A stretch of 64,000 nucleotides of DNA from Pseudomonas sp. GD03858 (GCF_029840925.1 NZ_JAOCDM010000004.1:1-64000); one strand, 5' to 3'. Positions 39,024-48,236 are shown, counted from the first letter of the stretch. Numbers and translations: made by a program. Notes: generated from the sequence alone by a model not told the origin.

Positions 39024-39096
39024 CCGTGGGAGCGGGCTTGCCCCGCGATCGTGTCAACCCAGGTAATCGCCATCGCGGGGCAAGCCCGCTCCCACG
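39024..39096. repeat. Inverted REP pair (GTGGGAGCGGG family)
   Basis: 'GTGGGAGCGGGCTTGCCCCG' and 'CGGGGCAAGCCCGCTCCCAC' face each other between the converging bestrophin and transporter genes. Confidence 0.85.
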
Positions 39097-39107
39097 AACA
39101 GCGCGTT

Positions 39108-39875
39108 TCAGGCCCTTACGTAGCGCTGGCGCAGCGCATCGCTGAAGGCATCCACCAGCAACACCAGCACCAGCATGGCGATGATTACCGTGCTGGCCTG
39201 GGCCTCCTGGAACAGGCTCAGGGTCGTGTAGAGCATCTGCCCCAGCCCGCCCGCGCCGACAAAGCCAAGTACGCTGGCCATGCGGATGTTGTTCTCCCAG
39301 CGGTACAGGCTGTACGCCAGCAGCTGTGGCCACAGGTTGGGCAGGGTGCCGAAGCAGAACGCCGCGACCTGGCTGCCACCTTGCAGGCGAATCGCCGCGG
39401 CCGGCTCCGGGGGCGCATTCTCCAGCGCCTCGGCGAACAAGCGGCCGAGCACGCCAGCCGTATGCAGCGCCAGGGCCAGGGTACCGGCGTTGGGCCCAAG
39501 CCCGGCAGCGAGCACGGTCAGCGCCGCCCACACCAGTTCGGGAATCGCCCGCAGCGCGTTCAGCAGCAGACGCGCCGCCCCCTGCAACGGCCAGCCGAAG
39601 CGCCCCGCTGCCGGCAACGCCAGCAACATGCCCAGCACCATCGCCAGCAAGGTGCCGAGCCCGGACATCGCCAGGGTCTCCAGCGCGCCCCAGCCCACGG
39701 CGCGCAGGTGCTCGAGCGAGAGGTCCGGGTGCAGGAAACGCCCGGCATACTCGGCCATCTGCCCCAGGCCGCCGTTGCCGACAACGGCATGCAGGTCCAG
39801 CTCCAGGTAGGCGAACGACGCCACCACCGCCGCGACGATACCCAGCAGCACCAGCAGGTTGATCGCCCGGTTCAT
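39108..39875 (-). CDS. ABC transporter permease 2 (PhnE-like, putative selenium oxyanion uptake)
   Basis: A 255-residue inner-membrane permease with about six helices and the permease loop 'ALENAPPEPAAAIRLQGGSQ' with 'FGTLPNLWPQLLAYSLYRWENNIRMASVLGFVGAGGLG'. It is a paralogue of the permease just upstream, whose stop overlaps its start as ATGA, so the two probably form a heterodimeric pore. The family is PhnE-like (phosphonate/phosphite type), but the neighbouring selD and mnmH genes point to selenate or a related selenium compound. Confidence 0.85.
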   Translation of the reverse strand: MNRAINLLVLLGIVAAVVASFAYLELDLHAVVGNGGLGQMAEYAGRFLHPDLSLEHLRAVGWGALETLAMSGLGTLLAMVLGMLLALPAAGRFGWPLQGAARLLLNALRAIPELVWAALTVLAAGLGPNAGTLALALHTAGVLGRLFAEALENAPPEPAAAIRLQGGSQVAAFCFGTLPNLWPQLLAYSLYRWENNIRMASVLGFVGAGGLGQMLYTTLSLFQEAQASTVIIAMLVLVLLVDAFSDALRQRYVRA

Positions 39876-40699
39876 GCCAGCCTCCCGCGCAGAAAGCGGC
39901 TGAGCAGGTCGGCCAGCACCACCAGCAGCAGGAACGCCAGCAGCATGCTCGCCACCTCGGCGCCGGCGAACATGCGCATCGACAGGTCGATCTGCTGCCC
40001 CAGCCCGCCGGCGCCGACGAAGCCCATCACCACCGAGGCGCGCACCGCGCACTCCCAGCGATAGACGGTGTACGACACCAGCTCGGTCGCCGCGTTGGGC
40101 AGGATGCCGTAGCAGAACGCCGCCAAGCGGCTGCTGCCGGCCTGCAGCAGGGCATGGGCCGGGCGCTGGTCGACCGACTCGAAGATTTCCGCGTAGACCT
40201 TGCCGAGCATGCCGCTGTAGGTGATGGCGATGGCCAGCACGCCTGCGGTCGGCCCCAGGCCCACGGCACGCACGAACAGCAACGCCCAGACGATCTCCGG
40301 CACGCTGCGCAGGAACACCAGCAGGCCGCGCACGGGCAGGCGCAGGGCGCGCGACCAGAAGCCCGGGCGGCCACCGCGCGAGGCGGCGCGCAGCGACAGG
40401 GCGCGACTGGCCAGCAGGCTGGTCGGGACCGCCAGCAGCAGCGCCAGGGCCATGCCGGTGGTGGCCACGGCCAAGGTCTGCAAGGTGGCTTGCCACAACA
40501 GGCCGAGAAAGTCGCGATCATGGGCCGGGGGCCAGAAGGCGCTGACGAAGCTGGCCATCTGCTGGCGGTTCTCTGCCTGCAGCAGCACGCCGGGATTCAG
40601 CTCGCTCAGTTGCAGCCCCGGCCACAGCAGGGCCAGGCACAACAAGGTCAGCAACAGTCGGGGCAGCGCCGCGGGGTCGCGGGCGTCGGCTTTCAGCAT
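39872..40699 (-). CDS. ABC transporter permease 1 (PhnE-like, putative selenium oxyanion uptake)
   Basis: A 275-residue permease with an N-terminal helix ('LLLTLLCLALLWPGLQL') and the coupling loop 'FESVDQRPAHALLQAGSSR' plus 'VRASVVMGFVGAGGLGQQID'. It overlaps the ATPase gene by 7 bases and the second permease by 4. Together with that paralogue it should form the membrane channel of the transporter. Confidence 0.86.
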   Translation of the reverse strand: MLKADARDPAALPRLLLTLLCLALLWPGLQLSELNPGVLLQAENRQQMASFVSAFWPPAHDRDFLGLLWQATLQTLAVATTGMALALLLAVPTSLLASRALSLRAASRGGRPGFWSRALRLPVRGLLVFLRSVPEIVWALLFVRAVGLGPTAGVLAIAITYSGMLGKVYAEIFESVDQRPAHALLQAGSSRLAAFCYGILPNAATELVSYTVYRWECAVRASVVMGFVGAGGLGQQIDLSMRMFAGAEVASMLLAFLLLVVLADLLSRFLRGRLA

Positions 40700-41487
40700 C
40701 GTGGAATCTGCACCGTCAGGGTCGGCCCGGGCGCGACCGGCGAGAGCAGTTGCTCGTTGGCATAGAGGGCATCCAGCAGCTCCTCGCTCACCGCCTGGGC
40801 CGGGCAGTCGAACACCACCTGTCCTTCACGGATACCAATGATCCGGGGGAAATGCGCCAGCGCCAGTTCCACCGCATGCAGGCTGGCCACCAGCGTCACG
40901 CCGTGCGCCAGGGCATGGCGGTTGAGCAGCGCCAGGCTGTGGTCGGCCAGCACCGGGTCCATCGCCGAGACCGGCTCGTCGGCCAGCAGCACCTCGGGGT
41001 TCTGGTACAGCGCCCGGGCGATGCCGACCCGCTGCAGCTGGCCACCGGACAGTTGCCCGCACTGGACGAACAGCTTGTCCGCCATGCCCAGTTCGGCCAG
41101 CGCCTGGCGCGCGCCCGGCACATCGCCCGGATGCAGCAGATTGAGCAGCCCGCGCAGGGTGCCCCACTGCCCCAGGCGCCCGGCCAGCACCGCCGTCACC
41201 ACCCGCTGGCGCGGCGGCAAGGGCGGCGCCTGGTGCACCAGGGCAACCCGCGCCCGCAGACGCTGGCGAGCACGCGCCGACAACGCCCAGGGCTGGGCGT
41301 CGAGCAGCGTCAGTTGCCCGGCGCTGGGTTGCACGGCGGTGGCCATCAGGTGCAGCAGGCTGGACTTGCCGGCCCCGGACGGGCCGATGATCGCCACCCG
41401 CTCGCCTTTGTCGATACGCAGGTCGACAGCCTTCAGGGCCTGGACCTGGCCATGGCGCAGGCCGGCCCCTTGCAGACGAATAGTCAC
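40693..41487 (-). CDS. ABC transporter ATP-binding protein (PhnC-like)
   Basis: A 264-residue ATPase with Walker A 'GPSGAGKSS' (residues 35-43), signature 'LSGGQLQRVGIARAL' and Walker B 'EVLLADEP'. The switch His is in 'ASLHAVELALAHF'. It overlaps the binding-protein gene by 4 bases, so the four transporter genes are translationally coupled. Confidence 0.88.
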   Translation of the reverse strand: MTIRLQGAGLRHGQVQALKAVDLRIDKGERVAIIGPSGAGKSSLLHLMATAVQPSAGQLTLLDAQPWALSARARQRLRARVALVHQAPPLPPRQRVVTAVLAGRLGQWGTLRGLLNLLHPGDVPGARQALAELGMADKLFVQCGQLSGGQLQRVGIARALYQNPEVLLADEPVSAMDPVLADHSLALLNRHALAHGVTLVASLHAVELALAHFPRIIGIREGQVVFDCPAQAVSEELLDALYANEQLLSPVAPGPTLTVQIPRC

Positions 41488-42338
41488 TTGAGCAGGCCGG
41501 CCTCACGCGCGGCTTGCTCGGTGCCCTGGTAGTTCTCGGGCTTGGTCTCGATGAAGCGGCTGGCGGCTTGCAGGTCGAGGATCGCCTTGTCCGACGGCTT
41601 GGCCGGGTCGAGGGCGAGGAAGGCCTGCTTGATCTTCTCTTTCAGCGCCGGGTCCATGCTGCCGCGCACGGTCCAGTTGTAGTCGTAGTAGGTCGGGGTG
41701 GTGGCGAACACCTTCACCTTGCTGGTGTCGACCTTGCCGGCGTCGACCAGCTTCTGCCAGACGCTGGCGTTGAGCACCCCGGCGTCGACCTTGCCGGCCT
41801 GCACCCAGGCCACGGTGGCATCGTGGGCGCCGGAATAGGCGACGCGGCTGAAGTAGCTCTCGGGCTTGATGTTGTCTTGCTTGAGCATGAAGTAGCGTGG
41901 CATCAGGCTGCCGGAGGTGGACGAAATCGAACCGAAGGCGAAGGTCTTGCCCTTCAGATCCTTGAGGCTCTTCACGTCCGGGTTGGCGGTGATGAACTTG
42001 GAGGTGAACTGGGCATCCTGCTCTCGCTGCACCAAGGGGGTCGCGGTCGGGTCTTTCAGGTGCACCTGGACGAAGGTGAAGCCCCCCAGCCAGGCCAGGT
42101 CCAGGCGGTCGCTGGCCAGCGACTCGACCACCGCCGGGTAGTCGGCGACCGGCACGAACTGCACCTTCATGCCCAGTTGTTGTTCGAGGTATTCACCCAG
42201 CGGCTTGAACTTGCGCAGCAGCTCGGTCGGCGCTTCGTCGGGGATCGCGCTGACGCGCAGGACGTCGGCGGCCTGGGCGATCACGGCGCAGCAAGACAGC
42301 GCGAGGCCGGCAACCAGTGCCAGAGGGCGTTTGAGCAT
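41484..42338 (-). CDS. Periplasmic substrate-binding protein, putative selenate/selenium ABC transporter
   Basis: A 284-residue exported binding protein with a signal peptide ending 'CCAVIAQA-AD'. The PhnD/PtxB-like fold shows 'VSAIPDEAPTELLRKFKPLG', 'DRLDLAWLGGFTFVQ' and 'GSISSTSGSLMPRYFML'. Binding proteins of this subgroup are annotated as putative selenate-specific because they co-occur with selD and mnmH, exactly the arrangement seen here. Substrate specificity is inferred from context, and phosphonate or phosphite remain possible. Confidence 0.85.
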   Translation of the reverse strand: MLKRPLALVAGLALSCCAVIAQAADVLRVSAIPDEAPTELLRKFKPLGEYLEQQLGMKVQFVPVADYPAVVESLASDRLDLAWLGGFTFVQVHLKDPTATPLVQREQDAQFTSKFITANPDVKSLKDLKGKTFAFGSISSTSGSLMPRYFMLKQDNIKPESYFSRVAYSGAHDATVAWVQAGKVDAGVLNASVWQKLVDAGKVDTSKVKVFATTPTYYDYNWTVRGSMDPALKEKIKQAFLALDPAKPSDKAILDLQAASRFIETKPENYQGTEQAAREAGLLK

Positions 42339-42369
42339 GGGGGGGTCTCCGGTTCAATAGCGGGGAAAG

Positions 42370-42460
42370 CAGCTGCAAGCTGCAAGCTGCAAGAAAAAGC
42401 AAGTTAGCATCCGCCGTCCTGACTTGAAGCTTGAAGCTTGCAGCTTGCAGCTTGCAGCTG
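42370..42460. repeat. Perfect 24-bp inverted repeat built of GCTGCAA units
   Basis: CAGCTGCAAGCTGCAAGCTG.. at 42370-42393 is the exact reverse complement of 42437-42460; each arm consists of about three copies of the 7-mer GCTGCAA. It lies between the divergent transporter and selD genes and could form a long hairpin or cruciform. Confidence 0.9.
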
Positions 42461-42537
42461 ACCGAGGGAATTATAAGAGCCACTGGCGCAAAGGCCAGCT
42501 TTGCTACAATCGCGCATCACGAAAATCCGAGGTGCGT

Positions 42538-43572
42538 ATGAGCGAGCCGATTCGCCTGACCCAGTACAGCCATGGCGCTGGCTGTGGCTGCAAGATCTCC
42601 CCGAAGGTGCTGGATGTGATCCTGGCCGAGAGCGGCACCCAGGCCCTGGACCCGAAACTGTGGGTCGGCAACGCCTCGCGCGACGACGCGGCGGTCTATG
42701 CCCTGGACGACGAGCGCGGCGTGGTCTCGACCACCGACTTCTTCATGCCCATCGTCGACGATCCGTACGACTTCGGTCGCATCGCCGCCACCAACGCCAT
42801 CAGCGACATCTACGCCATGGGCGGCGACCCGCTGATGGCCATCGCCATTCTCGGCTGGCCAGTCAACGTGCTGCCGCCAGAGGTGGCCCGCGAAGTGATC
42901 CGTGGCGGCCGCGCCGTGTGCGCCGAGGCCGGCATTCCGCTGGCCGGCGGCCACTCCATCGACGCCCCCGAACCGATCTTCGGCCTGGCCGTCACCGGCG
43001 TGGTGAGCAAGCGCCACCTCAAGCGCAACGACACCGCCAGCGTCGGCTGCAAGCTCTACCTGACCAAGCCGCTGGGCATCGGCATCCTCACCACCGCCGA
43101 GAAGAAGGCCAAGCTGCGCGAGCAGGACCAGGGCCTGGCCCGCGACTGGATGTGTACCCTCAACACCCCGGGCAGCCGCTTCGGCAAGCTCGACGGCGTC
43201 AAGGCCATGACCGACGTCACTGGCTTCGGCCTGCTCGGTCACCTGGTCGAAGTCGCCGAGGGCAGCGGCCTGACCGCGCGCCTGCAGTTCGATGCCGTGC
43301 CACGCCTGCCCAGCGTCGACTACTACCTGGCCGAGGGCTGCATCCCCGGCGGCACCCTGCGCAACTTCGACAGTTATGGGCACAAGATCGGCGCGCTGAG
43401 CGACGACCAGAAGCACCTGCTGTGCGACCCGCAGACCAGCGGAGGCCTGCTGGTGGCGGTCACGTCCGAAGGCGAGGCCGAATTCCTCGCCGTGGCGCGG
43501 GAGCTGGGGCTGGACCTGGCGCCGATCGGCGCGCTGGTCGAGCGACAGAGCCACGCGGTCGAGGTGATCTGA
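42538..43572 (+). CDS. selD: Selenide, water dikinase (selenophosphate synthetase)
   Basis: A 344-residue enzyme that makes selenophosphate from selenide and ATP. The N-terminal active-site loop '[11 protein letters not shown]' carries catalytic Cys16 and Lys19, so this is the cysteine rather than the selenocysteine form. '[16 protein letters not shown]', '[17 protein letters not shown]' and '[11 protein letters not shown]' are conserved. The ATG before [12 protein letters not shown] is used; the upstream open frame runs through the inverted repeat. Its stop overlaps the mnmH start (TGATG). Confidence 0.97.
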   Translation: MSEPIRLTQYSHGAGCGCKISPKVLDVILAESGTQALDPKLWVGNASRDDAAVYALDDERGVVSTTDFFMPIVDDPYDFGRIAATNAISDIYAMGGDPLMAIAILGWPVNVLPPEVAREVIRGGRAVCAEAGIPLAGGHSIDAPEPIFGLAVTGVVSKRHLKRNDTASVGCKLYLTKPLGIGILTTAEKKAKLREQDQGLARDWMCTLNTPGSRFGKLDGVKAMTDVTGFGLLGHLVEVAEGSGLTARLQFDAVPRLPSVDYYLAEGCIPGGTLRNFDSYGHKIGALSDDQKHLLCDPQTSGGLLVAVTSEGEAEFLAVARELGLDLAPIGALVERQSHAVEVI

Positions 43573-44684
43573 TGCGCCCCGACTGCACCGAGCTGAAACA
43601 GCTGTTCCTCGACGACGTACCGATGATGGACATGCGTGCGCCGATCGAATTCACCAAGGGCGCCTTCCCCGGCGTCATCAACCTGCCGCTGATGAACGAC
43701 CAGGAGCGGCAGAAGGTCGGCACCTGCTTCAAGCAGCAAGGCCAGGCCGCCGCCATCGCCCTCGGCCACCAGTTGGTCGGCGGCGCGCTCAAGCAACAAC
43801 GCCTGGACGCCTGGGCGGCCTTCGCCCAGGCCCATCCCGACGGCTATCTCTATTGCTTCCGTGGCGGGCTGCGTTCGCAGATCGTCCAGGGCTGGCTCAG
43901 GGACGCCGGCATCCAGTACCCCAAGGTGGTCGGCGGCTACAAGGCCATGCGCACCCTGCTGCTGGAAACCACGCAACAGGCCGTCGCTGAATGCGACTTC
44001 GTGCTGGTGGGCGGTTTGACCGGCACCGGCAAGACCGACGTGCTGCACCAGCTGGACAACGTGCTGGACCTCGAAGGCCACGCCAACCACCGCGGCTCCA
44101 GCTTCGGCAAGCGCGCCACCGCGCAGCCGGCGCAGATCGACTTCGAAAACCGCCTGGCCATCGATGTACTGAAAAAGCGCGCACGCGGCATCGACCAGTT
44201 CGTGCTGGAGGACGAAGGGCGCATCGTCGGCAGCTGCTCGGTGCCGCTGGAGCTCTACCAGGGCATGCAGCAGTACCCGATGGTGTGGCTGGAGGACAGT
44301 TTCGCCAACCGCGTGGAGCGCATCCTGCGGGACTACGTGATCAACCTGTGCGCGGAATTCGTCGAAGTCCAGGGTGAGGAAGACGGGCGTCGCCTGTTCG
44401 CCGAACGCATGCGCCAGAGCATGGCCAATATTCACAAGCGCCTGGGCGGCGAACGCTTCCAGCGGCTGTCCGCGCTGTTGGACCAGGCGCTGGAAGAGCA
44501 GCTGCGCAGTGGCGATGTCAGCCTGCACCGGGGCTGGATCGAGGGCTTGCTCAAGGAGTACTACGACCCGATGTATGCCTTCCAGCGCGAGGCCAAGTCT
44601 GGCCGGATCGAATTCGCCGGGGATGGCGTGGAAGTGCGCGAGTACCTCAAGGCCCGGGCCGGGCGCCAGCGCCGCAACGGCTGA
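43572..44684 (+). CDS. mnmH: tRNA 2-selenouridine synthase MnmH (SelU)
   Basis: A 370-residue enzyme that replaces sulfur of 2-thiouridine-34 in tRNA by selenium via geranylthiouridine, using selenophosphate from SelD. The N-terminal rhodanese domain has its Cys at about residue 95 ('[12 protein letters not shown]'). A P-loop '[11 protein letters not shown]' follows (about 146-156). The start overlaps the selD stop by one base. With the divergent transporter it forms a selenium uptake-activation-use module. Confidence 0.96.
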   Translation: MRPDCTELKQLFLDDVPMMDMRAPIEFTKGAFPGVINLPLMNDQERQKVGTCFKQQGQAAAIALGHQLVGGALKQQRLDAWAAFAQAHPDGYLYCFRGGLRSQIVQGWLRDAGIQYPKVVGGYKAMRTLLLETTQQAVAECDFVLVGGLTGTGKTDVLHQLDNVLDLEGHANHRGSSFGKRATAQPAQIDFENRLAIDVLKKRARGIDQFVLEDEGRIVGSCSVPLELYQGMQQYPMVWLEDSFANRVERILRDYVINLCAEFVEVQGEEDGRRLFAERMRQSMANIHKRLGGERFQRLSALLDQALEEQLRSGDVSLHRGWIEGLLKEYYDPMYAFQREAKSGRIEFAGDGVEVREYLKARAGRQRRNG

Positions 44685-44691
44685 TTGTTCC

Positions 44692-44795
44692 CCTGTGGGA
44701 GCGGGTCTGCCCGCGAGGCCGACACAGTGGTGAATGGCACGGGCTTCGCCCGTGTTCGCGGCGGTTCGGCGTCCCGACAAGCCCGCTCCCACAGG
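44692..44795. repeat. Inverted REP pair (GTGGGAGCGGG family)
   Basis: 'CCTGTGGGAGCGGG' and 'CCCGCTCCCACAGGG' flank a shorter CACGGGC / GCCCGTG hairpin, between converging genes. Confidence 0.8.
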
Positions 44796-44861
44796 GATCG
44801 CGCCAGATTCTAAAAATTGAGCAAGACAGTTGCTCCCACAGGATCGAGGAATCCGAGCAGG

Positions 44862-45248
44862 TCACTGCCCCGGGCTGAGCACCCGCTCCAGCTCCGCCGC
44901 GCGGTCCTTGCTCATGTCCATCTCGCACATCGCCCCTTCGATGCGGTAGATGCTGCCGCTGCTGAGCTTGCCGTGAAACGCGCAATTGCCGTCGCGGTAC
45001 TTCATCCAGGTGCGCTGCACCTCGCGCAGCTCTTTCTGCTGCTGGGCGTCGAGCTTGGCCATCAGCTGCTTGTACACGCGGTTCAGCCGATCGTCCTGCA
45101 GCTGGGTCTCGGCCTGGATGCAAGCGCCCATGGCCAGGGTGCTGGAGGCCTTGTCCATGCATTGGGTATAGGTGGGCGAGTAGTCCTCGGCGTGGGCCGT
45201 GGCCAGGGCCAGCGCGGCGACGGTGCCGAACAGATAACGCTTGAACAT
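44862..45248 (-). CDS. DUF1311 / LprI-family secreted protein
   Basis: A 128-residue exported protein with a signal peptide 'YLFGTVAALALATAHA'. A DUF1311 domain follows, containing 'CMDKASSTLAMGACIQAETQLQDDRLN' and 'LREVQRTWMKYRDGNCAF', with four cysteines likely forming disulfides. LprI relatives can inhibit lysozyme, but most members are uncharacterised. The ATG before FKRYLFG follows a GGAACC site (complement of 45251-45256). Confidence 0.85.
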   Translation of the reverse strand: MFKRYLFGTVAALALATAHAEDYSPTYTQCMDKASSTLAMGACIQAETQLQDDRLNRVYKQLMAKLDAQQQKELREVQRTWMKYRDGNCAFHGKLSSGSIYRIEGAMCEMDMSKDRAAELERVLSPGQ

Positions 45249-45282
45249 GGAGGTTCCTTGTCTGGGGTGAACGCGACATAGC

Positions 45283-46185
45283 CTAGCGCATGCACAGCGC
45301 CTGGATCTGCCCGCGCAGCCAGCGATGCCCGGCATCCCCCTCGCGGCGGACGTGCCAGGTCTGGGTGAAGGCGAAAGGCGAGATCGCCAGCGGCGGCTCG
45401 AACCGGCGCAAGGCTGGGTCCAGTCGGGCGCCGGCCAGACTGCGGCGGGCGACGGTGAGCACCAGGTCGGTGCCGGCGATCACGCTCTGGGCCACGCCCC
45501 AATGCGGCAAGGTCAGGGCGATGCGGCGACGCGCGCCCTGGCTGGCCAGGGCCTGGTCGATCTCGTTGTCGATACCGGGGCGCACGGCCACCAGCACATG
45601 GGGCCGGGCCAGCCACTGGTCGAGGTCGAGGCCGCCCCTGGCCGGCAGGCTCGCGCGGTCGGCCAGGCAGACGAAGGACTCTTCGAACAGCACCTGCTGC
45701 GCTATCTCGGCCGGCAACTCGGGAAACACGCCCAGCGCCAGGTCGACCTCACCGTCGATCAACTGGCCGACCATCGCCTCGCGGCTGCCCTGCGACACCA
45801 CCAGGTCGATACCCGGGGCCTCGCGGCGCAGCAGGTGCATCAGGGCCGGCAATACCACCCGCGCGCCGTAGTCGGACATGGCCAGGCGAAAGCTGCGCCG
45901 GGCCTTGCCGGGCTCGAACCCTGGGCTGCCGAGCAGGTCGTCGAGTTGCCCCAGCGCCTGCTGCAAGGGCTCGCGCAGGGCTTCGGCGCGGGCGCTGAGT
46001 TGCAAGCGACCGCCCCGACGCACCAGCAGCGGATCGGCGAAGATCTCCCGCAGTTGCGCCAGTGCGTGGCTCACCGCCGGTTGACTGCGATGCAGGCGCA
46101 AGGCCGCGCGGGAGACGTGCTGCTCGCTGAGCAAGGCATGCAGGGTGAGCAGCAGGTTGAGATCGATGCGGCGCAGATCATCCAT
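45283..46185 (-). CDS. LysR-family transcriptional regulator
   Basis: A 300-residue regulator with an N-terminal winged helix ('LNLLLTLHALLSEQHVSRAALRLHRSQPAVSHALAQLREIF', residues 9-49) and a NodD/PcpR-like effector domain. It is divergent from a small membrane transporter, and a perfect 14-base palindrome lies between them, so it probably controls that gene and itself. The effector is unknown. Confidence 0.9.
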   Translation of the reverse strand: MDDLRRIDLNLLLTLHALLSEQHVSRAALRLHRSQPAVSHALAQLREIFADPLLVRRGGRLQLSARAEALREPLQQALGQLDDLLGSPGFEPGKARRSFRLAMSDYGARVVLPALMHLLRREAPGIDLVVSQGSREAMVGQLIDGEVDLALGVFPELPAEIAQQVLFEESFVCLADRASLPARGGLDLDQWLARPHVLVAVRPGIDNEIDQALASQGARRRIALTLPHWGVAQSVIAGTDLVLTVARRSLAGARLDPALRRFEPPLAISPFAFTQTWHVRREGDAGHRWLRGQIQALCMR

Positions 46186-46205
46186 GGTGCGAATACAGCC
46201 TGTGT

Positions 46206-46219
46206 GAAATTCGAATTTC
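46206..46219. promoter_or_regulatory. Palindrome, probable LysR operator
   Basis: GAAATTCGAATTTC is a perfect 14-base palindrome 21 bases upstream of the LysR gene and 58 bases before the divergent transporter. Its spacing fits a LysR-type dimer site. Confidence 0.6.
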
Positions 46220-46276
46220 CATCATTGAAATGCATGCCGGAGACTGGCGCCAGTGTTCTGATCAGGAGTAGACAGC

Positions 46277-46753
46277 ATGCCCGCCAACCTCTTGTCCGCC
46301 CTTCCCCTGCTCGTCGCCCTGCTGGCCGGTGCCGCCGTGCCGTTCCAGGCTGGCAGCAACGCCGCGCTCGGACGCTTGCTGGGCCACCCGTTGTGGGCGG
46401 CGGGGGTGTCGCTGCTGGTCAGCCTGCTGATGCTGGTGCCGGCCCTGCTGCTGATGCGCGCGCCCATGCCGCAGGTCCAGCAGCTGGCGCAGGCGCCGTG
46501 GTGGGCCTGGTTCGGCGGCGTGGCCGGGGTGCTCTACATCACCGCCGCGCTGGTGCTGACGCCACGGCTGGGGGCGGCGGGGTTCATCGTCTGCGTGGTG
46601 GCCGGGCAGGTGCTGTCGTCGCTGCTGATCGACCAGTTCGGGCTGATGGGGTTGCCGGAGCGGCCGGTGAACCTGATGCGCTTGGCCGGGGTGGGCATGA
46701 TCGTGCTGGGCATGGTCGTGGTGCAGTGGGGGACGGTGCGCCAGGTGACCTGA
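46277..46753 (+). CDS. DMT-family (YdcZ/DUF606) small membrane transporter
   Basis: A 158-residue membrane protein with about five helices, a half-size drug/metabolite transporter of the YdcZ type ('LPLLVALLAGAAVPFQAGSNAAL', 'WAWFGGVAGVLYITAALVLTPRLGAA', 'IVCVVAGQVLSSLLIDQFGL'). Such proteins dimerise; substrates are mostly unknown. It is divergent from a LysR regulator. Confidence 0.85.
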   Translation: MPANLLSALPLLVALLAGAAVPFQAGSNAALGRLLGHPLWAAGVSLLVSLLMLVPALLLMRAPMPQVQQLAQAPWWAWFGGVAGVLYITAALVLTPRLGAAGFIVCVVAGQVLSSLLIDQFGLMGLPERPVNLMRLAGVGMIVLGMVVVQWGTVRQVT

Positions 46754-46846
46754 AGTTCAGACGCTCTTGCTCACTCGGATAGACGCCCGCTGCAAGCACC
46801 ATCCCTTTCAAGGTTCTGCGATTCTCAACACTTTAAGCGCGAAAGG

Positions 46847-47386
46847 TCACAAGGTGTGCGGCTGCTCCGGCGGCGCGATCACCTTGTGCGGCTCGAAACG
46901 CAGCGACGGCATCTGCGTCGCCGCATACATCGTCACGCCCAGCGCCGCGATCAGCGCCACATCCAGCCAGCGCCAGCCCGGCACATCGTCGGCCGAACGG
47001 GCCTTCCAGCACCACCAGAGCTGCCCCAGGCAGAACACCAGGATCGCCAGCAACCACAGGTAGAACCCCGCGCCAAAGCCGCTCACGTCCTGGAACGCAT
47101 AGCTCTGGTTGTCCGGCAGCCGGGTGATGGCAAAGCTGCTGGCCGCCAGGTACAGGGCCGCCAACCCGCAGACCAGCGCCAGGCGGCGGAACCTGCGATG
47201 GGCGAGGATCGCCAGCGCCAGCAGCGGGTTAGCGAACCACTGGTACAAGCCGAAGGCCATGCCCCAAGGCCCGTAGAGCAGCATCTGCAAGGCCGGCACA
47301 TGCTGGCCGGCGCCGGTCAGGGCGCCATCGAAGGCCAGGCTCGACAGGTACAGCGCCAGGCTGCAGGTCAGGTAGAAAGCAGGCAC
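46847..47386 (-). CDS. Uncharacterised integral membrane protein
   Basis: A 179-residue protein with about five hydrophobic segments ('AFYLTCSLALYLSSLAF', 'LALAILAHRRFRRLALVCGLAAL', 'FYLWLLAILVFCLGQLWW', 'LDVALIAALGVTMYAAT'). I cannot assign a family. Downstream of the YdcZ-like gene but on the opposite strand, it lies 52 bases from the next gene on the same strand. Confidence 0.75.
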   Translation of the reverse strand: MPAFYLTCSLALYLSSLAFDGALTGAGQHVPALQMLLYGPWGMAFGLYQWFANPLLALAILAHRRFRRLALVCGLAALYLAASSFAITRLPDNQSYAFQDVSGFGAGFYLWLLAILVFCLGQLWWCWKARSADDVPGWRWLDVALIAALGVTMYAATQMPSLRFEPHKVIAPPEQPHTL

Positions 47387-47438
47387 CCAGGTGCTCCGTC
47401 AGTCGTCGATCGAACACCGACCATAGCGCAGGTCGGCA

Positions 47439-48002
47439 TCAGGCGACAGGCGGTTCGAGCAACAGGCCGTAGAGGCCCGAGTCGGACAACTCGCCCGCCA
47501 CGCACCAGCGGGCGCGCAAGGTGCCCTCCAGCACGAAGCCCTGACGCTCCAGGGTACGCGCCGAGCCTTGGTTGCGCGGGTCGATTTCCGCCTCCAGGCG
47601 ACGCAGGTGCAGGGTATGGGCGAGGTAGTCGATGAAGCAGGTCAGGGCCTCGTCCATGTAACCGCGACCCTGGGCGGACTTGGCCAGGCAATAGCCGATC
47701 TCGCCACGGCGCGAGCCCTCTTCGAGATTGAACAGCTGGACCATGCCGATCAGCTCGCCGTTGTCGCGGCGGTACATGCCCAGCTTGAGCAGCTGGCCGG
47801 CGGCGTAGGCTTCCCGGTCGGCGGCCAGGGCGCTTTCGGCCTCGGCCAGGGTCTGCCAGGGGGCGTGGTACCAGTAACGCATCACCTCGGGGTCGGCCAT
47901 GATGGTCAGCCACTGCTGCGCGTCGCCATGGCGCATGGGGCGCAGCTGCAGGCGTGGGCTGTCGAGGCACAGGTCGCTGGGGAAACTGCGGGGGTCGGGC
48001 AC
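47439..48002 (-). CDS. RimJ/RimL-type GNAT acetyltransferase
   Basis: A 187-residue acetyltransferase opening with 'LDSPRLQLRPMRHGDAQQWL'. The acetyl-CoA region is 'EIGYCLAKSAQGRGYMDEAL' (about 102-121), and the ending 'NQGSARTLERQGFVLEGTLR' is typical of enzymes that acetylate ribosomal proteins or amino acids and antibiotics. The substrate cannot be read from sequence. Confidence 0.9.
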   Translation of the reverse strand: MPDPRSFPSDLCLDSPRLQLRPMRHGDAQQWLTIMADPEVMRYWYHAPWQTLAEAESALAADREAYAAGQLLKLGMYRRDNGELIGMVQLFNLEEGSRRGEIGYCLAKSAQGRGYMDEALTCFIDYLAHTLHLRRLEAEIDPRNQGSARTLERQGFVLEGTLRARWCVAGELSDSGLYGLLLEPPVA

Positions 48003-48101
48003 GCCGGGACTCCTGTCCGGTGGTGGGGAGATGACAGTCTAACGACAGTGGCTCGCGCTGGCATCCCTGGACGCGCCCATACCCCATTGATCCAACCTGA
48101 C

Positions 48102-48190
48102 CCTGTAGGAGCGGCTTTAGCCGCGAACACCGGCATAGCCGGTGCCATCCACCGCGTCGCTTGCTTCGCGGCTGAAGCCGCTCCCACAGG
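48102..48190. repeat. Inverted REP pair (GTAGGAGCGGC type)
   Basis: 'CTGTAGGAGCGGCTTTAGCC' and 'GGCTGAAGCCGCTCCCACAG' are mutual complements with few mismatches around a central ACCGGC / GCCGGT hairpin. Confidence 0.82.
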
Positions 48191-48236
48191 ATTTAAGCTG
48201 ACCGCGGCATCATGGTTTGCTGCCTGGCAGCCCCTT

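Noticed and set aside
42370..42460. GCTGCAA repeats considered as a CRISPR-like array
   Set aside because: Units are 7 bases, directly adjacent and arranged as two inverted arms; there are no spacers and no cas genes.
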